Positions 1 to 8,804 of a stretch of DNA of 64,000 nucleotides are shown here, one piece after another. Made by a program: the position numbers and the translations under genes. The notes beneath the pieces are model-generated. The model had not been told where the DNA came from, searched no databases, and saw only the letters and a program-made list of their open reading frames with translations. Location of the stretch: the NCBI GenBank assembly GCA_031291055.1, contig JARLJU010000204.1, forward strand, positions 62,001 to 126,000, written 5' to 3'. Origin of the DNA: Rudaea sp. Its GTDB lineage: Bacteria > Pseudomonadota > Gammaproteobacteria > Xanthomonadales > Rhodanobacteraceae. Within the stretch, counting starts at the first letter, position 1. Every line of letters begins with the position of its first letter.

Positions 1-473
1 GACGCCCGGCGGACGGGCTCTACTATCATCTGCGCGCGCTGCTTCGCGCCGGTCTGATCGAAGAGCAGCCCGGTTCCGGTCACGGTCGGTGCTATCGCGT
101 GCCATCTGCGCGCGGGCTGCGGCTGCGCTACAAACCGGGAGCGACGGCCAACGCCAAGGCGGTGGGCCGCGTCGCTGCGAGCATTTCGCGCCTGGCGCAG
201 CGTGATTTTGCGCGCGCCCTCAGCCACGCCGGAACGGTGGTCGAAGGGCCGCAGCGCGAGTTGTGGGCGGTGCGGTTGCGGGGCTGGGTCGATGCGACTG
301 AACTGGCCGAAATCAATCAGCTGCTCCTGAAGCTTGTCGAACTGTTCCTGCGCTCGCGGCCGAAACCCGCGAGCAAGCTCGTCGCCCTGCAGTGGATCCT
401 GGCGCCCATCGATGCCAAGCCGGCGCGCCGCGCGGTGGCGGACAAGAGCGCAACGCGACGCCGTTCACGCTAG
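1..473 (+). CDS. Winged-helix (ArsR-like) transcriptional regulator, C-terminal part
   Basis: The gene enters from the left edge; the first complete codon is at position 3. The first visible residues read DGLYYHLRALLRAGLIEE, which is typical of the recognition helix and wing of ArsR/HTH_20-type winged-helix regulators. The following 130 residues hold no domain I recognise and end in a basic tail (RRRSR). A GTG at 99 could begin a shorter frame, but the coding pattern runs unbroken through it from the edge, so I read the gene as truncated by the window. It lies 42 bases upstream of folE on the same strand. The DNA-binding call rests on this short stretch; the ligand and targets are unknown. 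Confidence 0.6.
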   Translation, partial: RPADGLYYHLRALLRAGLIEEQPGSGHGRCYRVPSARGLRLRYKPGATANAKAVGRVAASISRLAQRDFARALSHAGTVVEGPQRELWAVRLRGWVDATELAEINQLLLKLVELFLRSRPKPASKLVALQWILAPIDAKPARRAVADKSATRRRSR

Positions 474-515
474 ACTGCCTCCTGGTTGCCGGCCGGCGCA
501 TCGGGTGAGGCGAGC

Positions 516-1112
516 ATGAAGAAACCGAAGAACATCGCGGTCAGTCAGGATCAGGCCGAAGCGGCCGTGCGCACTCTGCTGGCCTGGGCCGGCGAAGACC
601 CCAAGCGCGAAGGCCTGATCGACACGCCGCGGCGCGTGGTCGAGGCATATCGCGACTGGTTTTCCGGATACGCGATCGACCCGGCCGACTATCTGCGGCG
701 CACGTTCGAGGAAGTCGCCGGCTACGACGAGATGATCGTATTGCGCGATATCGAGTTCGAGTCGCACTGCGAACATCACATGGCGCCGATCATCGGTCGC
801 GCCCACGTCGGCTATCTGCCGACCGACAAGGTCGTCGGCATCTCCAAGCTGGCGCGCGTGGTTGAAGCCTACGCACGACGCTTTCAGGTGCAGGAAAAGC
901 TCACGGCGCAGATTGCGCATTGCATCGGCATGGTGCTCAAGCCGCGTGGTGTTGGTGTCGTTATCGACGCCCGTCACGAGTGCATGACCACGCGCGGCGT
1001 GCACAAGACGCGCGTGTCGATGATCACCAGCCAGATGCTCGGCACGTTTCGCGAAGACGCACGCACGCGCGCTGAATTCCTGCGTTTCATCGACATCCAC
1101 GCCGGGCGCTGA
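516..1112 (+). CDS. folE: GTP cyclohydrolase I
   Basis: The enzyme converts GTP to 7,8-dihydroneopterin triphosphate and formate, the first step of folate (tetrahydrobiopterin-type) synthesis in the cytosol. The 198-residue protein has the family zinc ligands: Cys85 and His88 in SHCEHH and Cys156 in RHECMTTRG. The conserved [20 protein letters not shown] segment follows at about residue 108. I chose ATG 516 because GTGAGG lies a few bases upstream; an in-frame TTG at 486 would add ten residues of no family character. It sits between a regulator fragment and an MFS transporter, with no other folate gene nearby. Family assignment is secure. Confidence 0.95.
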   Translation: MKKPKNIAVSQDQAEAAVRTLLAWAGEDPKREGLIDTPRRVVEAYRDWFSGYAIDPADYLRRTFEEVAGYDEMIVLRDIEFESHCEHHMAPIIGRAHVGYLPTDKVVGISKLARVVEAYARRFQVQEKLTAQIAHCIGMVLKPRGVGVVIDARHECMTTRGVHKTRVSMITSQMLGTFREDARTRAEFLRFIDIHAGR

Positions 1113-1141
1113 TCCGGCCTGCCGTCAATCAGGATTTATTT

Positions 1142-2479
1142 GTGGACAATGCAACTTCCTCCCTGCCGCCGCGCCGTGCCGCGCTCGCATTCATCTTCGT
1201 CACCGTGCTGATCGACATTCTGGCGTTCGGCCTGATCATCCCGGTATTGCCCCATCTGATCGAGAATTTTCTCGCCGGCAATGTATCCCAGGCGGCGGTC
1301 TGGTATGGCTGGTTCTCGACCGCCTTCATGGCCATGCAGTTTTTCTTCACCCCGGTGCAGGGTGCGCTGTCGGATCGGTTCGGCCGGCGGCCGGTGATCC
1401 TGCTGTCCAATCTTGGCCTCGGCCTGGATTTTCTCATGATGGCCCTGGTCAATACCCTGCCGCTGCTGTTCATCGGCCGCATCGTTTCCGGCATCACGGC
1501 CGCAAGCTTCAGTACCGCCAACGCCTACGTGGCCGATGTCACCCCGCCGGAAAAGCGCGCCGCGAGTTTCGGCATGCTGGGCATGGCCTTCGGCATAGGC
1601 TTCATCATCGCGCCGGCGATTGGCGGCTTTCTCGGCGAGATCAATCTGCGCCTGCCATTCTGGGCGGCGGTCGTGATGTGCCTGACGAATTTCGTCTATG
1701 GATTGTTCGTGCTGCCGGAATCGCTGCCGCGGGAAAAGCGTACGCCGCGTTTCGAGTGGGCGCATGCCAATCCGCTGGGATCGCTGAGGCTGCTGCGCCG
1801 TTACCCACAGGTGCTCGGCCTGGTCGGCGTATTGTTCCTGATGGCCCTGGCGCACATGGTCTATCCGACCACGTTCGTGTTGTACGCGGACTACCGCTTC
1901 GGCTGGGGACCGCAGATGGTCGGCTACACGCTGGCCCTGGTCGGCATCCTTTCGGCAATCGTGCAGGGCGGCCTGATCAAGAAGATCGTCGGTGTGCTGG
2001 GCGAACGGCGTGCGCTGCTGTTCGGCCTGGCTTGCGGCACGGTCGGCTTCATGCTGTACGCGGTCGCCCCGACCGGCTACTGGTTCTGGGCGGCGATGCC
2101 GGTCGCGGCATTGTGGGGCGTGGCCGGGCCGGCGGCGCAGGCGATGATGACGCACCAGGTCGATCCGCGCGAACAAGGCCGTCTGCAAGGCGCGGTCGCG
2201 AGTCTTTCGAGCATCGCCGGCATCATTGCGCCGACCCTGTTCACGCGTACGTTTGCTGCGGTGAGCCAGGCGCATATGCACAACGCCTGGGTCGGGGTTA
2301 CTTTCGCGCTGGCGGCGGTGATGGTCGGCGCGGCTCTCGTGCTGGCCTGGTTCGCCACGGCGAAACTGCCCAAGACCAGCGTTGCCGTGCCGGCGGCCGA
2401 GTCGATCGTGGGCTCGGAAATCGTGGCGGGCGCCGCCGAGCTGCAGCCGCCGATCGACGAGAGCGAATCGCGCGCCTGA
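1142..2479 (+). CDS. MFS transporter, TetA/TCR-like
   Basis: An inner-membrane major facilitator protein of 445 residues with about 12 hydrophobic segments. The cytoplasmic loop between helices 2 and 3 carries MFS motif A, GALSDRFGRRPV, at residues 74-86. The first helix (DILAFGLIIPVLPHLIENF) and the TPPEKRAASFGMLGMAFG stretch resemble the tetracycline-resistance TCR subfamily of proton antiporters. The C-terminal 50 residues are polar and variable. The start is GTG 1142, 29 bases after folE. The true substrate cannot be told; annotating it as a tetracycline pump would go too far, since chromosomal relatives are common and mostly uncharacterised. Confidence 0.88.
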   Translation: MDNATSSLPPRRAALAFIFVTVLIDILAFGLIIPVLPHLIENFLAGNVSQAAVWYGWFSTAFMAMQFFFTPVQGALSDRFGRRPVILLSNLGLGLDFLMMALVNTLPLLFIGRIVSGITAASFSTANAYVADVTPPEKRAASFGMLGMAFGIGFIIAPAIGGFLGEINLRLPFWAAVVMCLTNFVYGLFVLPESLPREKRTPRFEWAHANPLGSLRLLRRYPQVLGLVGVLFLMALAHMVYPTTFVLYADYRFGWGPQMVGYTLALVGILSAIVQGGLIKKIVGVLGERRALLFGLACGTVGFMLYAVAPTGYWFWAAMPVAALWGVAGPAAQAMMTHQVDPREQGRLQGAVASLSSIAGIIAPTLFTRTFAAVSQAHMHNAWVGVTFALAAVMVGAALVLAWFATAKLPKTSVAVPAAESIVGSEIVAGAAELQPPIDESESRA

Positions 2480-2494
2480 CCCGTCAGCCGCGCA

Positions 2495-3109
2495 TCAGGA
2501 GCCGTACTTGATCCCGCATCCGTACGGTTGCGCCGTCGTCACGCTCACCGGCTTGCCGGCGGCAAGTTCGCTCAGGGCCTGCGGCACATACTGGGTCGCC
2601 TTGGCGATGTCGCCGATGTCGGTGCTGGCGATGGAATCGATGCCGCCCATGTAGCGCAGCGTGCCGGCCTTGTCGATCACGAACATGTGCGGCGTCGTCT
2701 TGGCGCCGTACAGACGGCCGACCTTGCCATCCGCATCGAGCAGATACGCGCTCGGTGCCGCATGATATTGCGCGATAAAGGCATTCGCGCCCGCACCATC
2801 CATATGGCCCTGCTTGCCGGGTGCACCGGAATTGATCGTCAGCCAGACCACGCCGGCCGCCACGGCGTCGGCCTGCTGCTTCGGAATATTGCCGCTCTCA
2901 TAGTGCTTGTGCACAAAGGGGCAACCCGGATTGTTCCACTCCAGCACGACGATCTTGCCCTTGTAGTCCGACAGTGCATGTTGCCTGCCATTGCTGTCGG
3001 TCAGGCTGAAATCCGGCGCCGCGGCGCCGATCGTCGCCGTTGCGAAAGCGCAAGCCGAGACGCAGCCGAGCAGCATGGCGGCGGTGAAAGCAACGAGACG
3101 TACAAGCAT
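2495..3109 (-). CDS. Exported redoxin (AhpC/TSA, thioredoxin-like fold)
   Basis: A 204-residue periplasmic thiol protein. A signal peptide (about residues 1-22, LVAFTAAMLLGCVSACAFA) precedes a thioredoxin-fold domain with the motif WNNPGCPFVHKHY; Cys63 sits where the peroxidatic or resolving cysteine of PRX-like family members lies. The second cysteine of a classical CxxC pair is absent (CPFV). The start at 3109 is supported by AGGAGA five bases upstream on the minus strand; a longer frame from 3172 would run through the signal peptide. It begins 11 bases after the DsbD-alpha-like gene and is probably co-transcribed with it. A role in periplasmic redox homeostasis is inferred. Confidence 0.85.
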   Translation of the reverse strand: MLVRLVAFTAAMLLGCVSACAFATATIGAAAPDFSLTDSNGRQHALSDYKGKIVVLEWNNPGCPFVHKHYESGNIPKQQADAVAAGVVWLTINSGAPGKQGHMDGAGANAFIAQYHAAPSAYLLDADGKVGRLYGAKTTPHMFVIDKAGTLRYMGGIDSIASTDIGDIAKATQYVPQALSELAAGKPVSVTTAQPYGCGIKYGS

Positions 3110-3120
3110 GGCATTCTCCT

Positions 3121-3987
3121 TCAAGGTTTTGCCGAGGTATCCGGCGCCGTGGCGAACGGCAGGGCCACGCACCAGGCGTGTGCCGGTGGCAGCGTCGATG
3201 TCAGGATCAAATCCAGCGTTGCCGGCGGCGCGGCGAAGTATTCGTTCTTTGCAAACGTCAGTTTCAACGCGTCGCCGGCCGTGACCGGCTGCGGCGGCGC
3301 ATTGGCCAGCACGCGCATCTGCGGCGTGAACGCGTCAAGCTTTGCGGCCGAAGGCAATCCCGCACCGCGCAGCAGAACCTCGATGCTGTCGCCTACAAGG
3401 CGCGCTTCGCCGCTCCACGCCGCCGGTTGTGGTTGCGCGGCGCGCGCGTCGGCAAACGCCTTGACCCAGCGCGGTTCTGGCGCGGCGCTGGCCGCGACCG
3501 GCAGGTCCAGGGTCAAGGTCGCCTTGCCAGGCACGCATTCTTCGTGGCACACCAGCCATGTTGCCGTGACCGCGATGTGCGCCTTCTTGCCTGGCTGCGC
3601 ATCGACGGATACGCCGATCGGTACCGGCAGCAGGACATCACCGGCGTAGCCGAAATTGAACAGTCCGCCAACATCGAAACGCTGCGGCGCCGGCCATTCA
3701 ATCTGACCGGGGATGAATCCGTAGGGCACCGACCAGCTCAGCTTCGTCGGCAAACCCGAATCCCCAGGATTGACCCAGTAGGTATGCCATTGCGGCGCGT
3801 GTTGCAGACGAATTCCCAACCACGCGGTCTTGCCCGGAACGAGCCCGGTCTGCTCACTGATGAGGGTCACGGCGACATAATTTTCGTCTGCGGCGACAGC
3901 CTGCTCCGTAGTTGCTGCCGCCAGCGCCGCCAGACCGGCCAGCATCGACGTCATGATTGTCGAAAACGTCTGCATCATAATATCCAT
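3121..3987 (-). CDS. DsbD alpha-domain-like exported protein
   Basis: This 288-residue protein has an N-terminal signal-like stretch (TMLAGLAALAAATTEQAVAA region) followed by the immunoglobulin-like DsbD-alpha (DsbC/ScsB-type) domain. Family hallmarks are HTYWVNPGDSGLPT, FGYAGDVLLPVPI and a cysteine pair in VCHEECVPGKA. Unlike full DsbD it has no transmembrane electron-transfer core and no C-terminal thioredoxin domain; the neighbouring redoxin may supply the thiol partner. The start is uncertain among ATGs at 3987, 3978, 3975 and further in. Its 5' end overlaps a possible upstream extension of the dehydratase on the other strand, which favours the shorter dehydratase start at 4121. Confidence 0.8.
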   Translation of the reverse strand: MDIMMQTFSTIMTSMLAGLAALAAATTEQAVAADENYVAVTLISEQTGLVPGKTAWLGIRLQHAPQWHTYWVNPGDSGLPTKLSWSVPYGFIPGQIEWPAPQRFDVGGLFNFGYAGDVLLPVPIGVSVDAQPGKKAHIAVTATWLVCHEECVPGKATLTLDLPVAASAAPEPRWVKAFADARAAQPQPAAWSGEARLVGDSIEVLLRGAGLPSAAKLDAFTPQMRVLANAPPQPVTAGDALKLTFAKNEYFAAPPATLDLILTSTLPPAHAWCVALPFATAPDTSAKP

Positions 3988-4120
3988 GACCGCAACCGCA
4001 GGCGAAAACTTGCGTGCCGATTTTAGCGCCGTGGATGGTTACAACGGCGTAAATCCGGCTTTCGTCAATCGTGGTTGGCTGCGACAATCGCCATTCCGTC
4101 CGCCGGATTGCCTGAAACCG

Positions 4121-5077
4121 ATGTCCAACGCCACTGTTACCTTTGCCGACATCGAGGCCGCCGCCGCGCGCATTGCGCCGCATGCACATGGCACACCGCT
4201 GCTGCGCTCCGCGTCGCTGGACGCGATCGCCGGTTGCCGGCTGCTGTTCAAGTGCGAGAATTTCCAGCGCGCGGGTGCGTTCAAGTTCCGGGGCGCCTGC
4301 AATGCGGTGTGGTCGTTGAGCGACGCGGTTGCCGTGCGCGGCGTGGTCACGCATTCTTCCGGCAATCACGGCGCCGCGCTGGCGCTGGCGGCGAAGACGC
4401 GCGGGATTCCCGCGCATGTCGTCGTGCCCGAGGGCGCGGTCGCGACCAAGGTCGCGGCGATTCGCGCCTACGGCGCAACCGTGCACACCTGCGCGCCGAC
4501 CCTGGCCGCGCGCGATGCCATGGCGAGCGGAATCGAGCGCGCCACCGGTGCGACCATGGTGCACCCATTCACGAATATGGCCGTGATTGCCGGTCAAGGT
4601 ACAGCGGCGCTGGAGCTGATCCGGAAAGCCGGCGCGATCGACAGTCTGATCGCCCCGGTGGGCGGCGGTGGCCTGATCGGCGGCAGTGCGATCGCAGCGA
4701 AAGCGCTGGTGCCGCGGATTCGCATCTTCGCTGCCGAACCGGAAGGCGCGGCCGATGCCAGCGAATCGTTACGTCGCGGCGAGCGCGTCACCGACCTCGT
4801 GCCGGACACACTGTGCGACGGCCTGCGTGCGGCGATCGGGGCGATCAACTTTGATCTGTTGCGCGAGCATGCCGTGCAGGCGCTGCTGGCCAGCGATGCC
4901 GAAACCGTCGCTGCGATGCGCCTGCTCTGGGAACGCCTGAAGATCGTGGTCGAGCCATCTTCGGCCGTGGCACTGGCGGCAATCGTGCGCCATCGCGAGC
5001 ACTTCGCCGGTCGCCGGGTTGGCGTTATCCTAACCGGCGGCAATGTCGATCTGGATCATCTGCCCTGGTCTGGGTGA
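4121..5077 (+). CDS. PLP-dependent threonine/serine dehydratase or serine racemase family protein
   Basis: A 318-residue fold-type II PLP enzyme. The PLP Schiff-base lysine is Lys55 in FKFRGACNA, the substrate-carboxylate loop is THSSGNHGAALA, and the phosphate-binding glycine loop is PVGGGGLIGG; the C-terminal TGGNVD stretch is also characteristic. There is no C-terminal ACT regulatory domain, as in catabolic threonine dehydratases and serine racemases. I chose ATG 4121 because family similarity begins there; the open frame extends upstream to 3953 but overlaps the DsbD-like gene and has no family sequence. Likely reaction: deamination of L-threonine or L-serine to the 2-oxo acid, or serine racemisation; the two cannot be separated here. 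Confidence 0.87.
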   Translation: MSNATVTFADIEAAAARIAPHAHGTPLLRSASLDAIAGCRLLFKCENFQRAGAFKFRGACNAVWSLSDAVAVRGVVTHSSGNHGAALALAAKTRGIPAHVVVPEGAVATKVAAIRAYGATVHTCAPTLAARDAMASGIERATGATMVHPFTNMAVIAGQGTAALELIRKAGAIDSLIAPVGGGGLIGGSAIAAKALVPRIRIFAAEPEGAADASESLRRGERVTDLVPDTLCDGLRAAIGAINFDLLREHAVQALLASDAETVAAMRLLWERLKIVVEPSSAVALAAIVRHREHFAGRRVGVILTGGNVDLDHLPWSG

Positions 5078-5107
5078 GTCCCGGCGGGTGCGTGCCGGGT
5101 GGGGCGC

Positions 5108-5176
5108 TACAATGCCTGACCCCGGATTGCAGTGTTTGCCGGTAGTTCGCAGTGGGGATGGCGGAGTAAACTCCGC
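5108..5176 (+). promoter_or_regulatory. Possible -10 box and inverted repeat upstream of the SnoaL-like gene
   Basis: TACAAT at 5108-5113 resembles a -10 box, but no good -35 lies upstream. At 5161-5176 a perfect interrupted palindrome (GCGGAGT, AA, ACTCCGC) ends nine bases before the AGGGGA ribosome-binding site. It could be an operator or a short 5'-UTR hairpin. No regulator can be named. Confidence 0.35.
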
Positions 5177-5195
5177 CGGACGAAAGGGGACGGAT

Positions 5196-5630
5196 ATGAT
5201 CATCGACGGCGCCCGCGCAGCGGATCGCACCAGTGCATTGATCCTGCGTTACTACGCCGCGCTCAATCGTGGCGATATCGACGGCATGCTCGATTGCGTG
5301 GCCGAGGATGTCGTGCACGACATCAACCAGGGCGCGCGCGAAACCGGCAAGACCGCGTACCGCGACTATCTGACCCGTGTCCAGCGCAGTTATCGCGAGG
5401 AATTGCGCGACATCGTGGTGATGAGCATCGATGACGGCACGCGCGCGGCGGCCGAGTTCTCCGTGCATGGCGTGTACCAGGCCACCGAGGCCGGGTTGCC
5501 GCCAGCGCGTGGACAACGCTATACCTTGCCGGGCGGCGGCTTCTTCGCGATCCATCAGGGCAAGATCGCGCGCGTCAGCCACTACTACAACCTGCACGAG
5601 CGCACCGCCCAGGTCGTGCGCGCCGTCTGA
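5196..5630 (+). CDS. SnoaL-like / ketosteroid isomerase-related protein (NTF2 fold)
   Basis: A 144-residue soluble protein. The pattern ALILRYYAALNRGDIDGMLDCVAEDVVHDI near the N-terminus and GGGFFAIHQGKIARVSHYYNL near the C-terminus match the NTF2-like SnoaL family, which folds as a cone-shaped alpha+beta barrel. Members include isomerases, cyclases and ligand-binding proteins, so no reaction can be assigned. ATG 5196 has AGGGGA at 5185-5190; the frame is open upstream to 5043 but that part overlaps the dehydratase and lacks family character. It ends 2 bases from the convergent EamA gene. Confidence 0.8.
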   Translation: MIIDGARAADRTSALILRYYAALNRGDIDGMLDCVAEDVVHDINQGARETGKTAYRDYLTRVQRSYREELRDIVVMSIDDGTRAAAEFSVHGVYQATEAGLPPARGQRYTLPGGGFFAIHQGKIARVSHYYNLHERTAQVVRAV

Positions 5631-5632
5631 CT

Positions 5633-6511
5633 TCAGCTAGTCGCGCGCGGGCGCAAAATCCCGAACAGGGCGATGCCGATCAAGGCGATGCCGACACTTT
5701 CCGCCGCATCCGGACGCTCGCCAAGCAGGACCCATGCGAAGCCGACGCCCAGCAGGGGCGTGACCAGGCTGGCGAGGCCTGCCACATTCGCCGGCAGGCG
5801 CTGGACCACGAACAGCCACAGCGCCCAGGCCAGGCCCGAAGACAGCACGCCGTTGTAAATCAGTGCGCCATACATCAGTGGTGACCATTCGATCGCGCGT
5901 TCGCGCACGATCAGCGCCAATGCGACCAGGCCGACGGTGCCGACCAGCATCTGCCAGGCAGTCAGGCGCAAAGGGGAAATTGCAGCAGTGTGGAAAAGGC
6001 GCTTGGCCAGCACCGTGCCGACCGCCCAGCACAAGCCGCCAGCCAGTGCGAGCAGGGCGCTCAGGGCGCCCCCGAGTCCGCTCCACGGTTCCAGTACCAG
6101 CAGCAGGCCGACCGCCGCCAGAGCCATCCACAGCCATTGACGCCAGCCCGGCCGGTCGCCGAGCAGCAGCCATGCCAGCGGAATCACCCAGAACGGCATC
6201 GTGTAGGCCAGCAGCGCGGTCCTGCCGGCGCCGCCGGCGACCAGGGCAAGTTGCACCAGCACCTGGAATCCAGTGGTCTGGGCGATGCCGATCAGGATCG
6301 TGTCGCGCCACGGCGTTGGTGCCAGCGCTTCGCCGCGCAGGCGCAGGACCAGGAACAATACGAGCGTGCCGAACACGTAGCGCAGCGCGGAAAAAGTCAG
6401 CGGGCCGATGTAGGCCAGCACCGACTTCATCACGATCCAGTTGAAACTCCAGATCAGGCTGAGTATGGCCAACGCGATCAGCGCGCTGCGGCGCGAGGCA
6501 GAATCGGTCAT
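5633..6511 (-). CDS. EamA/DMT-family permease
   Basis: An inner-membrane protein of 292 residues with ten hydrophobic segments arranged as two EamA repeats of five helices each. The first repeat opens with LIWSFNWIVMKSVLAYIGPLTFSALRY, and the second ends in LASLVTPLLGVGFAWVLLGERP, which is the typical end of an EamA unit. Drug/metabolite transporters of this type export amino acids, nucleosides or other small metabolites; the substrate cannot be predicted. It is convergent with the SnoaL gene and divergent from tag, with about 70 bases to the likely tag start. Confidence 0.88.
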   Translation of the reverse strand: MTDSASRRSALIALAILSLIWSFNWIVMKSVLAYIGPLTFSALRYVFGTLVLFLVLRLRGEALAPTPWRDTILIGIAQTTGFQVLVQLALVAGGAGRTALLAYTMPFWVIPLAWLLLGDRPGWRQWLWMALAAVGLLLVLEPWSGLGGALSALLALAGGLCWAVGTVLAKRLFHTAAISPLRLTAWQMLVGTVGLVALALIVRERAIEWSPLMYGALIYNGVLSSGLAWALWLFVVQRLPANVAGLASLVTPLLGVGFAWVLLGERPDAAESVGIALIGIALFGILRPRATS

Positions 6512-6536
6512 CGACAGGGCAACAGGACGGCGGCCT

Positions 6537-6549
6537 GCGTATGATACGC
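6537..6549. promoter_or_regulatory. 13-base palindrome between EamA permease and tag
   Basis: GCGTATGATACGC is a perfect 6+1+6 palindrome in the short divergent region between the EamA gene and tag. The inner TATGAT could also serve as a -10 box reading toward tag. It may be an operator; no regulator is indicated by the context. Confidence 0.3.
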
Positions 6550-6582
6550 GCTAAGCCACTGGGCCTGAGCGTGAGAAAATCG

Positions 6583-7152
6583 ATGCCCCGTTCCCTTGTG
6601 CGTTGCGACTGGACCGGCGACGACGGCGCCATGCGCGACTACCACGACACCGAGTGGGGCGTGCCCCTGCACGACGACACTCGCCTGTTCGAGTTCCTCG
6701 TGCTCGAAGGCGCGCAGGCCGGTTTATCATGGCGCACCGTGCTCAACAAGCGCGATGCCTATCGAAAGGCCTTCCGCGGTTTCGACATCGCCAGCGTAGC
6801 GCGCATGAGCGATGTTGCATTGGATAAATTGCTGCAAAATCCAGCGCTGATCCGCAATCGACTGAAAATATACTCCGCGCGACGCAATGCGCAGGCGGCG
6901 CTTCGAGTGATCGAAGAATTCGGCAGCCTCGACAAGTATTTCTGGTCTTTCGTCGGCGGCAAACCGGTCCGCAACCGCTGGCAGGGCCGCGGCGAAGTGC
7001 CTGCGCGTACCGAACTGTCCGATCGTTTGAGCAAGGACCTGCAGAAGCGCGGCTTTAACTTCGTCGGTTCGACGATCATCTACGCGCATATGCAGGCGAC
7101 GGGGATGGTGAACGATCATTTTGTCGGGTGTTTTCGGCACCGGCAGGTGTAA
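6583..7152 (+). CDS. tag: DNA-3-methyladenine glycosylase I
   Basis: This base-excision repair enzyme removes 3-methyladenine from alkylated DNA. The 189-residue protein carries the zinc-snap ligands of the TAG family: Cys8 and His21 near the N-terminus (RCDW, DYHDTEWGVP) and a His/Cys pair in NDHFVGC near the C-terminus. The LFEFLVLEGAQAGLSW segment forms the helix-hairpin-helix part of the pocket. ATG 6583 places the first cysteine where the family has it; an upstream in-frame ATG at 6541 would add 14 residues. It ends 11 bases from the convergent glpD gene. Confidence 0.95.
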   Translation: MPRSLVRCDWTGDDGAMRDYHDTEWGVPLHDDTRLFEFLVLEGAQAGLSWRTVLNKRDAYRKAFRGFDIASVARMSDVALDKLLQNPALIRNRLKIYSARRNAQAALRVIEEFGSLDKYFWSFVGGKPVRNRWQGRGEVPARTELSDRLSKDLQKRGFNFVGSTIIYAHMQATGMVNDHFVGCFRHRQV

Positions 7153-7163
7153 ATTGGCAATGA

Positions 7164-8696
7164 TCAGGACTGGCCGGCGTCGCATGTACCTGCGGCAGTG
7201 CGTTGCCCGATATGGTCCTGCAGCCGCTCGCGCCCGGCATGGTCGATGCGCAGGCCGAGCTTGGTACGGCGCCACAGGACATCGTCTGCGCCGCGTGCCC
7301 ATTCGGCAGCGATGAGATAGTCGACTTCGGCGGCGTACAGGCCTGCGCCGAAATGCGCGCCCAGTCCATCCAGTGTGCAAGCACCCTCCACGATCCGAGC
7401 CGCCCGCGTGCCGTAGTTGCGGCAAAGCCGCAGCGCGAGTGCGTCTGGCAGCCACGGCCGGCCAAGGCTGAAATCCTCGTGGAACGATTCGAAATCGCCT
7501 TCCGGCAGATCGCCGCCGGGCAGTGCCGCTTCGCCGGTCCATGCGGTTTGCGGCGCCCCCAGTTGCAGCGCGATCGCGTCAACCGCTTCCTCGGCGAGCT
7601 TGCGCGCAGTCGTGATCTTGCCACCGAATACGCTGAGCAGCGGCGCCCCGTCATGGTCGAAGGCCAGCAGATAGTCACGCGTGATCTCCGCCGCGCTGTC
7701 GCTGTCATCGTCGAGCAGCGGGCGCACGCCGCTGTAGGTCCAGACTACGTCCTTAGCCTGGATCGGATGCTTGAAATAGCGCGAGGCGGCCTTGCATAGA
7801 TAGGCGATCTCGTCGTCGCCGATACCCACGGCTGCCGGATCGCAGGAGTATTCAATGTCCGTCGTCCCGATCAAGGTGAAGTCGTGTTCGAAGGGGATGG
7901 CGAACACGATCCGGCGGTCCGGTTGCTGGAAGATGTAGGCATAGTGGTGCTTGAACAGCCTGGGAACGACGATGTGACTGCCTTTGACCAAGCGCAGGCT
8001 GTGCCGATGCGGCAGGTGCGCGACAGTGTCGAGGAAACGCGTGACCCACGGGCCGGTGGCGTTGACCAGCGCGCGCGCTTGCACTTGTCGCAGGGCGCCA
8101 TCCTCGCTGCGCAGGTCGGCGACCCAGTACGCACCTTCGCGCCTGGCCGCCACGCAGGCGGTGCGCGTGAGCACGGTCGCGCCATGCTCGGCGGCGTCCA
8201 TCGCATTGAGCACGGACAGGCGCGCGTCCTGCACCCAGGCGTCGGAATAGACGAAGCCGCGGCTGAAACTGTCCTGCAGGGGGCGCCCGGCGACGTGCTT
8301 GCGCAGGTTGATCGAGCGCGAACCTCGCAAGCCACGGCCGCGTCTGCCGCCGAGGCGGTCGTAGAGAAACAGTCCGAGCCTGATCATCCATGCCGGCCGC
8401 AGGTGCGGTTGGTGCGGCAACACGAACCGCAGTGGCCAGATGATGTGCGGAGCCGCGCGCAGCAGCAGCTTGCGCTCAGCCAGGGATTTGCCGACCAGCG
8501 CGAATTCGAATTGCTCCAGGTAACGCAGCCCACCGTGGATGAGCTTGGTGCTGGCGCTGGAGGTGTGTGCGGCGATGTCGTCGCGTTCGCATAGCAGCAC
8601 CGACAGCCCGCGCCCGCTGGCATCGCGGGCAATGGCCGCGCCGTTGATGCCGCCGCCAACGACCAGCAGGTCGCAACTCAAAGCGTTCTCGGCCAT
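7164..8696 (-). CDS. glpD: Aerobic glycerol-3-phosphate dehydrogenase
   Basis: A flavoprotein that oxidises sn-glycerol-3-phosphate to dihydroxyacetone phosphate and feeds electrons to the quinone pool at the inner membrane. The 510-residue protein begins with the FAD dinucleotide fold DLLVVGGGINGAAIARDASG and has the family motifs SSASTKLIHGGLRYLEQ and ALVNATGPWV; GTTDIEY and SVFGGKITTARKLAE are further hallmarks. ATG 8696 was chosen because MAENALSCDLLVVGG is the usual start; the frame is open to 8774 without family sequence. No glpF, glpK or glpR adjoins it, so glycerol uptake genes must lie elsewhere. Confidence 0.95.
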   Translation of the reverse strand: MAENALSCDLLVVGGGINGAAIARDASGRGLSVLLCERDDIAAHTSSASTKLIHGGLRYLEQFEFALVGKSLAERKLLLRAAPHIIWPLRFVLPHQPHLRPAWMIRLGLFLYDRLGGRRGRGLRGSRSINLRKHVAGRPLQDSFSRGFVYSDAWVQDARLSVLNAMDAAEHGATVLTRTACVAARREGAYWVADLRSEDGALRQVQARALVNATGPWVTRFLDTVAHLPHRHSLRLVKGSHIVVPRLFKHHYAYIFQQPDRRIVFAIPFEHDFTLIGTTDIEYSCDPAAVGIGDDEIAYLCKAASRYFKHPIQAKDVVWTYSGVRPLLDDDSDSAAEITRDYLLAFDHDGAPLLSVFGGKITTARKLAEEAVDAIALQLGAPQTAWTGEAALPGGDLPEGDFESFHEDFSLGRPWLPDALALRLCRNYGTRAARIVEGACTLDGLGAHFGAGLYAAEVDYLIAAEWARGADDVLWRRTKLGLRIDHAGRERLQDHIGQRTAAGTCDAGQS

Positions 8697-8804
8697 GTGT
8701 TCTCGCGGGAAGCGGGGAATCAGGCGGTCGCCGCCGCGTCGGCCAAAAGTGTACCGCACACCCTGCCGCGACACGCGGACAGCTGCGGCGTGGAGGCGGG
8801 CGCA